A DNA stretch of 64,000 nt from Verticillium longisporum. Lineage: Eukaryota > Ascomycota > Sordariomycetes > Glomerellales > Plectosphaerellaceae. Position numbers and translations under genes: made by a program. Below, in pieces: positions 22,831-34,825 of this stretch. How positions within the stretch are numbered: the first letter of the stretch is position 1; each line of letters opens with the position of its first letter. A model generated the notes under the pieces. The model was not told where the DNA came from. It saw only the letters and a program-made list of their open reading frames with translations, and made no database searches. The stretch spans positions 3,658,001-3,722,000 of the forward strand of contig JAETXT010000005.1 in the NCBI GenBank assembly GCA_019188255.1, written 5' to 3'.

Positions 22831-24057
22831 ATGGCCTACTTCTTCGCAACCCCCGTCGACATCGACATTGTTCTCGAGGATGCCGACGACCGCTCCATGG
22901 TCGATGTGAAGCTCGACAAGAACCGCCGCGAGAAGGCCCCGTTGTACATGGACGGAGAGTCTGTCAAGGGCGCCGTCACGATCAGGCCAAAGGATGGCAA
23001 GCGATTGGAACACACGGGCATCAAGGTCCAATTCATCGGAACCATAGGTGAGCGACCCCTCTCCGCGTCATGCGCTAGAGAGCTAGAGAGCACAGCTCGC
23101 TTCCCAAGCTGGCACACGGGGATGCACACACTGACAGGACCTGTCGTACCCCTTCATAGAGATGTTCTTCGACCGCGGCAATCACTACGAATTCCTCTCG
23201 CTCGTCCAGGAGCTCGCCGCCCCCGGCGAGCTGCAGCACCCGCAGACCTTCGACTTCAACTTCAAGAATGTTGAGAAGCAGTACGAGTCGTACAACGGCA
23301 TCAATGTCAAGCTGCGCTACTTCACACGCGTCACCGTCTCGCGCCGCATGGCCGATGTCATTCGAGAGAAGGACATTTGGGTCTACAGCTACCGCATCCC
23401 TCCCGAGATGAACTCTTCCATCAAGATGGACGTCGGCATCGAGGACTGCCTGCACATTGAGTTTGAGTACTCAAAGAGCAAGTACCATCTCAAGGACGTG
23501 ATTGTTGGGAGGATATATTTCCTTCTCGTCAGGCTGAAGATCAAGCACATGGAGCTGTCCATCATCAGAAGGGAGACGACGGGCGCTGCGCCCAACCAAT
23601 ATAATGAGAGCGAGACGCTGGTTCGCTTCGAGGTGAGTCTGGTTCTGAGACCTGCGCTTACAAGAAATGAGACGCGGTGGGTGGGGTTTGAGGCCTTACT
23701 GACATGCTTGGGCGACTAGATCATGGACGGCTCACCATCCAGAGGAGAGACCATCCCAATCCGTTTGTTCCTCGGCGGCTTCGACCTGACGCCTACCTTC
23801 CGAGACGTCAACAAGAAGTTCTCCACAAGATATTACCTCAGTCTAGTGTTGATCGACGAGGGTAGGCCTGCATCACATGATATGATAGTCTGCTTTCCTC
23901 CCGTACTAACTTGTTCTCAGATGCGCGACGATACTTCAAGCAGTCCGAGATTATCCTGTACCGCCAAGCGCCCGACGCTATCGCGCCCGCGCAGTCGCAG
24001 ATCACAGCTTCGGCTCCCGACAACAGCAGCAAGATCATGCCAGGACCGCCGGCATGA
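22831..24057 (+). CDS. VPS26: Retromer subunit Vps26
   Basis: Arrestin-fold subunit of the Vps26-Vps29-Vps35 cargo-recognition trimer, which retrieves receptors from endosomes to the Golgi. Exons 22831-23047, 23160-23632, 23720-23861, 23921-24057, total 322 aa, normal for the family. Junctions read GTI|EMFFDRG, VRFE|IMDGSP and IDE|DARRYFKQSEI. The N-terminal MAYFF....DIDI, the YRIPPE.N and the IPIRLFL.G.DLTPT and FST+Y+L.LVLIDE motifs are all present. Intron 3 has a textbook TACTAAC branch site at 23904-23910. A minor in-frame upstream TTG is not needed, as the ATG matches the family start. Confidence 0.97.
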
Positions 24058-24391
24058 CCGGCTGCGGCCGCTTCTGCAAGAGACGAAGGAGTGGGGCTGG
24101 ACAGGGACAAGCTTTGTGAAGGGGAGGACAAATGTACATAATGGTTATCATTGATAATTTTCTCAGCATAGGGCACGGCGTTGGCAATCATGACTGTGCT
24201 CTAGAACCCCGTCTCACGGACACACGGGGGGCAAAACCATAATTTTACAACCAACCCGCGCGCGTTCCCATTTCATGCAGTTCGTGAGGTATCTATCTCT
24301 CCACCTGGAAACGTTTTTATCTGCCCTCTGCCTACATGTACAAGGCCCACGCCCTCTGTGTCCCGCGCCCTTCTGCTGGGTGTTCCGTCCC
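24058..24391. other. Convergent intergenic region VPS26-NUP120
   Basis: 334 bp between two stop codons; nothing recognisable beyond likely 3' UTRs. Confidence 0.6.
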
Positions 24392-27300
24392 TTACAAAAT
24401 ATCCATTACCTCGTCGCCCGCCTCAAATCCGAACTGGTTGTTTTGGATGGCCGCGATCCTGTCGAGTTCGTCCTGGTATTGCTTGCGCAAGTCTGCCAAT
24501 GTCACGACCTTGCGCTTCGCCTGGAAGCCGCTCGTGTCCCGGCTGTTCTGCGGCGGCAGCTCCTCCGAGAAGATCCACGCCTGCTTGGCGTCGACGCAGC
24601 TGAGAGCGTTGATGAGCAGCAGGTATTGCTTGGTGACCGGCGTATCCAGGACATCCTCTCCGTGGTATTTGTCGCCCTCGCCTGCGTGCTTGAGTTTCTG
24701 GATGCGGTCCATCAGGACCGACGCCGCGCCGCGGTAGTCATTGTGGCTGATCCTCCAAGAATAGAGGATCTGATGATAAGGGACGCCGGCGGTGACCTCC
24801 ATCGTCGCCTTGCATTTTAAGGTCAGAATCTCGTCGATCTGGTCATGAAGGCCGGGGAAGGGCAGCGACGTGAGTTCTTCGTTGTAGTGGCTCGTGCACA
24901 TTTTTTCGACAAGCCGTGACAGGCTATTGTGTCGCATCGCCTTGTCCTCCATGGCGAGGAGGCCAGAGTGGGCAACATCGAAACGGGAGGTCGTCGTGGC
25001 CGCAACGAACTGTCGGTTCAGCATTTCTCGCTGAACAGTCTCGGAGTCCTCGCTAGAACGGGCAAATTGCAAGGCTAAGCCGGCGAATTCTAGTACAAAC
25101 GAGTATGCCTTGACCCTGTCAAACAGAGACACGATGTGACAGTAGTACTTCGCATGACCCTTGTGAAGTAGATTCCACTCGGCATCGTCCAGGAGGCCAC
25201 TGCTGTGTCGGTCTAGGGATTCGTCTCGCACGCCTAGCGAGTGGTTAGTCAACTGCACAGAGAGACTTGGTGAAGGGTATATCTCACTCATGCCTACGGT
25301 CGCTCGCCGGAAGCTCAAGGCAGCCGATTCGTAGTCTTTCAGACCGAGTGCAACGCGTCCTTGCACATATACAGCAAACGGTGTCTGGTCACAGAACGGA
25401 CTGAGCCCATCCGCAAGATCTGCCCTCTCCCTTCTGATGAGAGAGCACTGAATCAGGCTTGGTGACACTTCGATATCGCTATCTGCAGCGCATAGACTGG
25501 CAACGAGTGCTGTGATGCTGCCTGCCAGGGGCTCGTCAGTGACACTTGGGAAGCCTAGAAGGTGGCCGACGTTTCCTTCGAGTGCCGTGATCACCTTGCT
25601 GTCCTCCTCTTTCTTCCGAGAAACAGTAGGGGAACCTCCGGAGAACGATCCTGAGCGCTCCGATTTAGCTTGCAGGGGGACTGTGACCTCTGTCGTGGCC
25701 AGCCAGCGGATGAGTTCTAGTCGCCGAAGAGAACTAAGGTACTGTCGGAAAACCGACCCGACGTCGAGCCTCTTCGAAAGCATATCTTCTTCCCGTTCCC
25801 AGTCAAACTCCATGTGGACGAGGAGCAACAACTGACTCAGGCAGATCCTCCATTGCAATTCGACAGTTTCCTGAACTGCTTTGACAACAAGCCCCCTGCC
25901 AAAGTCGGTGAGAGGGTGCTGAACGTTGTGGTGCCTGGTGTCGTTGCCAGTTGAGAGCAGATCAAAGACCTCGGTGTACAGACTCTCTGTGACCAAGGCA
26001 AACTGCTGACCAAAGCTATCAATGACTTGCGCGCAGTCATCCTCACTTACGCTTCGCCAGAAGCCTGTCGTGTCCCACACGTGCTGCAGGCGTTCATAAT
26101 CCGTTCGGGTTGTCTCTTCGAAGACCTCAGGGCGCAGCGCAGCGGTGCAGACCTGCACCATGCTGTCCGGGAAGGCGTCGAGGAAGCCAAGACCGGTTGA
26201 GATGAGCTTCGCAACGTCTTCAGAGCCCTCGTCAGGCCGCGAAAAGTTGTGGCACAGTCGCTCCAGGCTGCTACACTCCCTGATAGCAGAGAGGCTGTCG
26301 GCACAAACAACCCACGCAAGACCGCTGCGAGGGTCGACGGAAAGCGAGACAGCCTCTCCGCGCTGCTTGTCGAGCTCGAGTAGAAGTCTGTGGAATCTCC
26401 GCCACTGGATTTCACTGCTTGCCCGGAACTGCTCATAGTCCATGCCTCCGGACGACTTCCTGTCAAGGGCTGCCGTCGAGGCTATGACTGAGCAAACTGA
26501 CTCGGCCAAGCCCCTCTGGGACCGAGAACCTCCTTCTTTCGCCGCGCCGAGTCCTCTCTCGTAGATGGAGAGTGCGGTCTCGAGTGTGTTGCGAGTGAAT
26601 TTGCCAGGCGACAGGATCAGGTTGAGCCACTTGTCGGTCACGTCTGTCGGGGCACATGGTCCAGGCGCTGGCGCAGGTTCGCTCGTGGTGTCGATGACGA
26701 CTGAGGTCCAGTTATTTTGCCAGCATTCGTCAACGTGATCCTGATCGAGATCCAGCCCCTGGACCCGATAGGTCATGTTGTTTTTCCACAAGGCCCAGAG
26801 CTGGACGCCCCCGTCAGAGTTTCCAAGCATGTTAAAGTCTGCAAGAGTCCAAACATCGGACAGGGAGGGCGCGGAAGGCACGAGATGAACATCGGGGAAG
26901 CTATCCTCGACGTAGATGGTCTCGGCATCATGTGCTCGTACAGTCCAGAGCTTGAACTCTCCTTGTCCGATCGGAGAGTAGGTTGCACAGGTCCTGACGC
27001 CAACACTGTGGCCAACAATTTGCAGAAGGTTAAACTGCGTTGGGTCCACAGTCCATTTGCCCACCTCCTGTGGATTCCGTTCGGCATTGAGAATATCTCC
27101 TGTGAATAGGATCTGGCCGGTGTATAGGTTCCAGATTCGCATTCGGTGGTCGAGACAGACTGTGAAGAGGAAAGAGGCGCCCTCAATGCCCAGGTCGGTG
27201 ACTTGAAGCGACGTGGCAGCGCTTAAATCCATGTTGATCTTGCCATGCCATATCGGGGACTTTCCTTGAAAGGGAATCAAGCTGCGCAGGCCTTGCGTCC

Positions 27301-28056
27301 AGCTTTGTGAGTTGTAGATCGTTTCCTTCCACGGGTGTCCAACAGCTGCGGAACATTAGCAACGTAGTGTAGGCAAGGCAGCTGAAGGCTGGAGGGGCAA
27401 ATCTTACAGTTGTTGGCCTTGTTCCGGTCAAGTCTCACGAGGCCTCCGTCATGAAGCGCAACAACGACCCGGTCGGCGGTCGCCGCAATCATTCGGTGGG
27501 GGTGCTTAAAGCTGAAGACAGAAGGAACGTAAACTCTGCAGGCCTCAGCAGGCCCAGCCTCGATGGCGGATCGCTTTCTGAAGTAGTCGGGTCGAAGGGT
27601 GAAGGAATAGAGGACGTTCGCGTCATCGAGAACGAACATACACAGCGCATCATGTTCTCTGGGATCGGCAAACGCAATGCAAGAGGGCTGGATTGCTGTT
27701 GCGAAGCGGAAGTTGAGGATCAATGGTGCATCGGCATCCTTCTCATTCTTGGCGACATCCGTTGCTCGTATGCTCAGCACCGTTCCATCCTCCAGCACCC
27801 TCCACAGAAAGCTGCTAGGGGCCGTGTGGTATTTGCGGTGAAATATGGATGATGCGCTCGCTAGGTTCTTCGATCGGAATACATTTTCGTCGTCGGTGCC
27901 CGACTTGTCGGTGTTTGGAAGCTTTCGGCTGGTACCAGAGGGCGGAGGCACTTTGATGTTGACAACGGAGATTGAAGACGAGGGCTCGAGGTTCAGGCGA
28001 ATCTCCTTGTAGAGGTACTGGGTATTTTTGGTGTCCATCCTGCCTCCGCCGGTCAT
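24392..28056 (-). CDS. NUP120: Nucleoporin Nup120 (Nup160 family)
   Basis: Y-complex (Nup84/Nup107 complex) scaffold nucleoporin. Exons 28056-27408 and 27345-24392; the 62-bp intron is confirmed by the join NKANNS|VGHPWKETIYN. Length about 1,200 aa, or 1,194 if the second Met at 28038 (MDTKNTQYLYKE) is the start, which better matches related proteins. The N-terminal ~450 residues are beta-propeller-like, with LHDGGLVRLDR and WTQGLRSLIPF typical of fungal members, while the rest is alpha-helical. No frame disruption over 3.6 kb. Identification is from remembered family resemblance; the exact orthologue could be confirmed by profile search. Confidence 0.9.
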
Positions 28057-28531
28057 CGACCTCTAGTCGAAGATGAGGGACAGTGGTGTTGCGTGGGCAG
28101 GAGCGGGCGCATGCAACGAATGGATCCAGCTGCACTGCGCGTTGGTGTTGAAAGTTCAAGGTTGAGCACCGAGCCTGCAGAAAGCGCGACGCACTAGTCC
28201 CGGTTCAGTAACGAGCTTGACAACAGTTCGTATCGAATCAACCACGATATTCGCACTGTATTGGCGACGCAGCCCAGGCACAGGAATAATCGTGAATGCA
28301 ACGAAGAGGCACATCTGTTCGGGCCTCACTCTTGCAAGAAGTGAAGGGATCATCGGTCAGGTTTCTTCAATCAAGTTATTGATACATCGTCCCGTGAAAA
28401 GCATTGACTCGTCCGGTCTCGTCATGCCATGCCATGCTAAGTAATTCTACAAGCCCAAAAACGCCGGCCTTCTCCATCACCCAAGTCGTTGAGACCTCAT
28501 CGCTAACTCATGAACATTATTGGACCCCTCA
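28057..28531. other. Intergenic region NUP120-RAD51
   Basis: 475 bp holding the NUP120 upstream region and the RAD51 3' flank; no further feature seen. Confidence 0.6.
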
Positions 28532-29725
28532 TTAATCCTTCTCAAGATCCTTAGGGCTGGGATCACCAATGCCGTCTTCGTTGATGGCAAACAAGCAATC
28601 ACTCTCAGGAAGGCATGGGCTGTCGTAGATCTTGGCGATACGAGTTTCGCCTCTTCCCTTTTTCAAACTGATTCTCGTTGTGCTGGCGTGAGCAATGATA
28701 TTGCCTCCGATGGGTTTCTTGGGATCAGGGTTGAACATGGCACTCGGGCCGCCGTCCACCTGCGCCACAACTTGGTTCGTGATAACGACGGCAATACCAA
28801 ATTCATCCGCAAGTCTCTGCAAAGTACGCAAGAACTTGGCCAGGTGCGTTTGCCGCGACGACAGCTCTCCACGGCCGACAAAGTCTGTACGATACAACGC
28901 GGTCGCGCTGTCCACGATGAGGAGCGAGAACCTCGTTTCGCACATCATCGCAGACGCCTGCTGAAGAAGCTGAAGCTGGTGGTCAGAGTTGTAGGCGCGC
29001 GCATAGGCGACATTGTCCAGGACCTCCTCGCCGGAGAGACCAAAGCGATTTGCGACGGCCAACAGCCTCACAGGGCGGAAGGTGCCCTCTGTGTCAATGT
29101 AAAGGCATTTGCCTTCACCACCTCCCATGTCGAAGGGCAGCTGGCATGTGACGGCCAGTGTGTGGCAGATTTGGCTCTTTCCCGTGCGGAACTCGCCGAA
29201 AAGCTCAGTGATGGAGCCGGTTTCAATACCCCCGGCAAGCAACGTGTCAAGCTGCTTCGATCCCGTACTGATCGAGATGAGCTCACTGCGGCGTTGGTGC
29301 ATCTCGGTTGCTGTGGTAAAGCCCATGGGCACGAGCTTGGAGGCTGTTTCATCAATTCGTCTCATTAGACATGCACTTCATGCAGTGAAAACGAGAAGAA
29401 CGACGCGGCTTACCTTCGGCAAGAATCTTGGCGGCCTTCTGCTCCGAGATGCCCTTGATTTGCTCAAGAGTGCGTTGAGGGGTGTAAGCGACGGATTCAA
29501 TGGTGTTGAAGCCTCCGTCGACAATCAGTTGGATGTCTCGCTTCGTCAATCCTGCGACGCCCTGAATTTTCCGATTTCATTAGAACTGTAGGCTGCTTCG
29601 CAATATAACACGTCTCATACCTCCAGAGCTGACAGTGGCGTGGGGGCGCCGGGGCCAGTCATGCCGCCGTCATCCATCTCGCCCTCACCATTGTTATTCT
29701 CGTTGTAGTCGTCGACCTGCGTCAT
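28532..29725 (-). CDS. RAD51: Rad51 recombinase
   Basis: RecA-family strand-exchange ATPase of homologous recombination (mei-3 in Neurospora). Exons 29725-29621, 29561-29414, 29343-28532 give 354 aa, like mei-3. An acidic N-terminus is followed by a helix-hairpin-helix domain ([28 protein letters not shown]), the linker FTTATE, Walker A GEFRTGKS, Walker [13 protein letters not shown], loop L1 region [10 protein letters not shown] and the VVITNQV segment before L2. All junctions keep the frame (LE|GVAGL, ILAE|ASKLVP). A MluI cell-cycle box (ACGCGT) lies 133 bp upstream, consistent with G1/S or damage-linked control. Confidence 0.98.
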
Positions 29726-30272
29726 CCTGGGTTTGGGACCTGGGCTCGGTATACCAGCCCTTCAAGAGAGTGCAGTTGGGATTCGAACAGCACTTGAAAG
29801 AGGTGTGACGGACAGAAGAATTGCCGCGCGGGGTGTTGACGTGAGCGAAGATACCCGACGCGTTTGAGGGGTGGGGCCTGGATCAGGCAGACGACGCCAA
29901 ATCACGTGCCTCCACTCGCACTTTGCCACTTCCTACTACAGCCTGCTGATTAATGGAACCTCTCATCCCCTCAGGGGTTAAGTTACGTTCACGGTTTGCG
30001 GATGAGCTCGTGATGATCACATTTGAGACGAGAGAAGGACGATTTGTTTCAGTGAATGATCGGCTCATATTACTTGCTTAGCTACTAACAAAACCAGACG
30101 CCTCCACGAACCAAAGGAGATGAAATGGGAATATTCCACCCCCAAAATCCATCATGTGTAACCGCAACGCCAGGCAATAATTCATTTCATCCATTCAGTT
30201 CTCTTCCAGATTTCAAAGTTGCTAATGATGCTGGTACCGGAAGGAAGTATGAAATCGTGGCTAGAAAGTCGC
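29726..30272. other. Intergenic region RAD51-HSP30
   Basis: 547 bp containing the RAD51 upstream region, with the ACGCGT box, and the HSP30 3' flank. No other feature seen. Confidence 0.6.
29858..29863. promoter_or_regulatory. ACGCGT (MCB-like) element upstream of RAD51
   Basis: Palindromic ACGCGT, the core site of the MBF (Mbp1-Swi6) factor, 133 bp upstream of the RAD51 ATG. In budding yeast RAD51 is among the genes with such boxes; function here is inferred. Confidence 0.5.
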
Positions 30273-30971
30273 TTAGTTGATGTTGATGCGGCGAGCCTCG
30301 TGCTTTGGCGCCTTGGGCACGCGAATGGTGAGAATGCCATCATTGAGACTGGCGGTGACGGCATCCTGGAGGATCTGGCCGGGGAAGTTGAAGGTGCGAC
30401 TGAACTCGCCGATGCTGCGCTCAGTGACCCAGTACTTGGCGGTGTCGCGGGGGCCGCGGGCCTTGGGGGTTGAGGCCTCCTCAGCGGCGGGCTTGCTGAC
30501 CTCGGCGACAGTCGAGGCTGGAGTGGGTGCGGCAGTCGAGTTAGCATCGTCGGTCTCGTCCTCGACCGTGGGCTTGTGGAACTTTGGTGAGGAGCGTCCG
30601 GAGGCGGGCTGCTCATGCTTGTCGTCGCCCTCGGTCAGGGCACCGCTCGCGGAGGCGTCTTCAAGAAGGCCCCTGGGAGGAGTGCCGGCAGTGTAGGAGC
30701 GCTGGACGCGGCCGCGAATGTGGAGAGTGTGAGGGTCCGTGAACTCGATGGAAACGTCCTTCTTGCTTAGGCCAGCCAGCTCGCCGTGGAGCTCATAGGC
30801 GTCATCGACCTCGCGGACGTCAAACTTGGGTTGGAAGGCGATGGTGCCGCGCTGCTGACTCTGACCCTGGCGCGAGTATGTGTCAAAGTCATCGAGAAGG
30901 CGGAAGAGGGGGGTGAAGCTGGTCTCAGAGCCGGAGCCCGAGTTGTAAAAGTTGCGAGGGAAGAAAGCCAT
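30273..30971 (-). CDS. hsp30: Small heat-shock protein, HSP30-type alpha-crystallin chaperone
   Basis: ATP-independent holdase chaperone. Intronless, 232 aa, close to Neurospora HSP30 (about 228). The alpha-crystallin domain starts near residue 45 (FDVREVDDAYELHGELAGLSKKDVSIEF), with HTLHIRG and the C-terminal half FSRTFNFPG...V.ASL.DGILTIRVPK. Between these halves lies an ~80-residue Ser/Thr/Glu/Pro-rich insert, a usual feature of filamentous-fungal HSP30 proteins. It ends with a short basic tail (ARRININ). Upstream DNA shows a TATA-like AATAAAAGG near 31170-31178 and an HSE-like TTCGAGAAC at 31289. Confidence 0.93.
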   Translation of the reverse strand: MAFFPRNFYNSGSGSETSFTPLFRLLDDFDTYSRQGQSQQRGTIAFQPKFDVREVDDAYELHGELAGLSKKDVSIEFTDPHTLHIRGRVQRSYTAGTPPRGLLEDASASGALTEGDDKHEQPASGRSSPKFHKPTVEDETDDANSTAAPTPASTVAEVSKPAAEEASTPKARGPRDTAKYWVTERSIGEFSRTFNFPGQILQDAVTASLNDGILTIRVPKAPKHEARRININ

Positions 30972-32735
30972 TTTGATAGTTTGTGCGTGTGGTGTCTTGA
31001 GATAGTGGTTTGAAGGCGTGATGAACTTTAGGTTGCGAGTAGACTGAAGAATGGTGAGGCGCTTGGAGTTGATTGCTTGCTTGCTTTTTTAGGCTTTGTT
31101 GAACTGTAGACTGTTGCTCTGTGTGCTGATGAGAAAAAGTAAAACGTTCTGTTGAGGGTCGAAGGAGGTCCTTTTATTCTTCGTCGCCAGGCAACTGCGG
31201 ACTTTCCTGCAGCATCTGGAAACATCATGAAAGTTGATGACAAGAAACCGAGCGAGTGTTTGCGTACGCCACGGACAATGACTGATCATTCGAGAACATG
31301 CTCCAGAAGTCTTGTGGTGTCTGATGAAGCTATCACGAACCCTCTGGAATCAAATGGATGGTGGTGGAATGATGTGGAATCAGAGAGAAACTTTCTGACC
31401 AACATCCTCTCCAAGGGCTCAGCTGAATTGACTGACGTTTCTGTGAGTCTACAATCGACTTAGGAAGCATTTTCTATTTGACGACGAATTTCAAGCACGC
31501 AAGTGGTTTGAAAGTCAAATCAATATTCCATTCGATTCAATGCCAACTTGATGGTGGGTTCTTGCAATTCTCATATGTATGGTGCACCGTACTTCTTGTG
31601 ATTGCCAGCTGGCAACCGTCAGCCCCCCCCCCATCCCCACACTTTCCTATGGCAATGCATAAGTTCAGTGGGACAAGATGTTTGGCAGAAATATGACGTC
31701 ATGATGGACACGCTCTACCCCGAATCCTCCGCCTCAGCGAATTGATTCTAGATAGGTGATATGTTGATGTCAAGAGTTCATCACCCAACGGTCAAATGGC
31801 CCGGCGTTTGAATACCGCGTAGGATGTTTTGCGCAAACAAATCTGGCTGCCTCGCATGGCCAGGCCCAGTCCTTGACCCAGCCTCAAACTTGCCGGCTTT
31901 CACACACCACACTTCTCCCCCCTCATGTGCCTCACCTGCGTCTGAGAGCAGCCTAGATGTGATCTGCATGGAACAAGGTGGCCAGGCAGACGATTGTCAG
32001 TTGCATCCACGATTCGGGATGTCCGAACACCAAACCACCACATCACGCGGCCAGACCTCTTAGTAAAACACCCCCAGTTCATCACAAATGTGACTCGCCG
32101 GTCTGTCCGAGATAGGCGTTTCTTCTTGGACCCTTGGCAGCCAGTTTGTAGGGATAGTACTGGTTCTCCTTGCTATTTTGCCCCCTTGGGCCAGTACGCC
32201 GAGCCAAGGTTGAGGCTTCGGCACACCTCAGTCCCGGCTCAGGGCCCGGCGATCATTCGTAGTTTGTGGCGTTCTCCAGTGTTCATTTCAGGCAAGAGAT
32301 TGTCAGGGATGGTGGGTTGACAGACGGGCTCCAGCCACACGACACGGAGAAAGCCACTCGGGCGTGCCACAATAGACCCAACTTCACTCCATCCTCAACG
32401 GAAGGAGCCCGGTTCTGACACCTAATGACGCCGTTAGCCGGACGCGTTGGCCGGTCGCATGTGCGTGCCCGTACAATAAAGTATTCTGGCCACAATGTGT
32501 CACTGTGATGTGTCTAGTCGTCGTGATGGTGTTGTCGAATACCGGGTGAGGTGGCAGTTGCCAGAATGAATACAATGATCGTATGCTTGTCCATTAAGAG
32601 CGAGATCGTTGAAAGTCTAGGTCATGGGTAGAACGTCTCCCACTTCGCCCTTGCGTTCTTCCGCGCTATGACCAGCATAGAGAGTCGTTCCCGTGGTGGC
32701 CAATCCAAACATCGTCCGCAACTCCTGTTCATTCA
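30972..32735. other. Intergenic region upstream of HSP30 and downstream of the YTH gene
   Basis: 1.76 kb. The first ~450 bp look like the HSP30 promoter, with a TATA-like element and TTCnnGAA at 31289-31296. A C10 run occurs near 31623-31632. The rest shows no gene or repeat I can support. Confidence 0.5.
31289..31297. promoter_or_regulatory. Heat-shock-element-like site upstream of HSP30
   Basis: TTCGAGAAC fits the TTCnnGAA inverted pair of a heat-shock element and is followed by a weaker third unit (TGC). It lies about 320 bp upstream of the ATG and 110 bp beyond the TATA-like sequence. Confidence 0.35.
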
Positions 32736-34825
32736 TCATTGGTAGTGAGGTGGCCGCATGGGAGGCACGAACCCGGCCATCATGGCCATCCCTGGTCGCA
32801 TTCCGTCCGCCATGGGAATCGGGCTCTGCGCTCGATTGAAGAGTCCAATCAACTTGCGGCCAACTGAGGGCTCAAGTTCCGTGCCATCTCTAGCAATCTT
32901 AACTTCGCGATTCGAGTTCCAAGGGTTGCGCAGTCCGCGTGTCCGATAGAATGGCAGTCTTGTAGTTGAGAGCCACTCTAGTCGGAATGGCTTCCCCATG
33001 ACTTGTTGCTGGCCTCAACCCCATCAAACCATTTCCCACTGCTGACGTCGCTTTCTTCTTCTTCGTCACCGCTTTCTCCATCTTCTCGACCAGCTTCCCA
33101 GAATATAGTGCCACGAGCCGAATCGTCGATTATTCTGCCCTTTGGGGCATGTTCCGTAGCTTCGGTCGTAATCGATTTGGGCACGTCCACGTCGTTTGCT
33201 GACTGTGCCTTCGGGGCGAATTCAATGGCTGCGGCTGGGTCTTCATTGATGGGCGACACCATCTTCGCATATCCAAAATACTCTCCCGATTTGTTGGCAG
33301 AGAAAACAAGGTACACATTGTCAACAGCCTGTCAAACCCATGTTAGTGAGATTTCTGTCGGAGTAGTTGAATGAAACCTCAGCAAGACGCGCGCGCCAAA
33401 GCTTACCCTGAATGCATTGTTGAGCGTATCTTCGTTGTGAGACTGTGTTGCCCATATGCCAGTTCTTACACTCAGATCCAAATCTTCAACAGTCAAGCTC
33501 TTAAGAATGAAGAACTTATCCTTGTGCGCCGTAATTTCCGTATCGTGGACCTGTGGTGACTTGCTGTCAAGTTCCGCTGTCGTTGCTTTGGCAGTACCAT
33601 CTACAATGGTTTCCGAAAGAGGTATGTGTGGTGTCGGAGGCTCGGCAGATGCTGCTGGCCCAGTGGGGACCGCCAAACCGGTCGTGCCTTCAACGGTGTT
33701 CTTGCGCAGGCGGCTTACGAGTCTAACGGTTTGGAACTTTGAATCGTGGAGTTTTTGTTGCGCCGCTACGCATGTTTGCTCGTCCTTGAAGTTTGCAAAG
33801 GCGCAGTTGCTCTTGGAGATAAGGAAGAGAGATTCGAGACCTGGTGCCTCTTTGCAAACGTGATGGACAAGATTCATCAACTCCGTCTGGGGTGGCAGGT
33901 TCCCAATCCAAATGGCATGGCCTCATGAAAGTCAGACCGTGTTTTTAGACGATTGAGAAAATAGCTTACCACTTTGTCGTGGCTTGCGAGGGGGACCTCG
34001 GACAATTCCAGCCTTGTTTTCGCCGCCAGATTCTGCATTCGACAAATCAGTACAATTCCTTAGACACCCAGGGAGCAGAAAAAACTCACCACCTGTTTTC
34101 GATCCATGGACATATTGGAGACCAAATGCATGATCTCCGGTTGGTGACTGGGACGATGTTCTGTGCTTACTTATCATCCCACTTCCGCCGTAATATTGTC
34201 CAGGCGGCATGGGCTGGGATATGGCTTGATGATGTTGAAAGCTAGCGTTGTGCTGTGGGTAATAATAGGCAGGTGTCATTTGACTGTGCTGCTGATTCAA
34301 TGCCATGTGGTTCGGATAGAAAGTCAGATTAGGTCGTGTCTGCTGCTGCATCGGAGAGTGCGGTCCGCCGTAGAAATGGTGTGTCTGCTGCGGCATATAA
34401 AAATGCTGACCCTGCATTGGCATCACATGCTGAGGTGCGTAATGAGTGTTCATCGGTGGAGTCATCATGGCCGTAGATGGCGTAGAAGAGTTGAATCGCT
34501 GCTGCTGAGGTACGGGAGGATAGCCCACAGGTCGAAAATTGCCGGGTTGCGGAGGGAGGGCATTTGCCATGTTGGTCATGTTGTAAGCGCCGGAGCGGCC
34601 ATGTCCAGATGGTTGGGCCATATTGAACTGGGAGGAGAAAGCATGCTGGTCCTGAGTGTGCTGTTGCTGCTGCTGGTGTTGCGAATGCTAGAAAAATTGA
34701 CCATGAGTGTCGTCGCTAACAACAGAATGTACAAGGGTAAAGGATAAACCTACATTGTTGACGGGCTGTTGAGGTTCTTGCGTCAAGTGATCCTCTGAGC
34801 TCGAGGGGGGTGGAATATCTCCCAT
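32736..34825 (-). CDS. RRM + YTH domain RNA-binding protein (putative m6A reader), with one frameshift
   Basis: Five exons (minus): 34825-34754, 34687-34090, 34032-33970, 33921-33407, 33328-32736; about 613 aa after repair. The N-terminal ~200 residues are Gln/His/Pro/Met/Tyr-rich and disordered. An RRM follows (about 245-320: HAIWIGNLPPQTELMNLV, SNCAFANF). The YTH domain (about 379-585) begins FFILKSLTVEDLDLSVRTGIWATQ, whose Trp fits the methyl-adenine cage, continues VYLVFSANKSGEYFGYAKM and ends FRLEWLSTTRLPFYRTRGLRNPW and VKIARDGTELEPSVG. An ~80-residue acidic insert splits the domain. One base is missing at the C run 32994-32997; adding it gives SWGKPFRLEW and makes the last exon divisible by three. 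YTH proteins bind N6-methyladenosine in RNA; the role of this one is not shown by the sequence. Confidence 0.9.
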
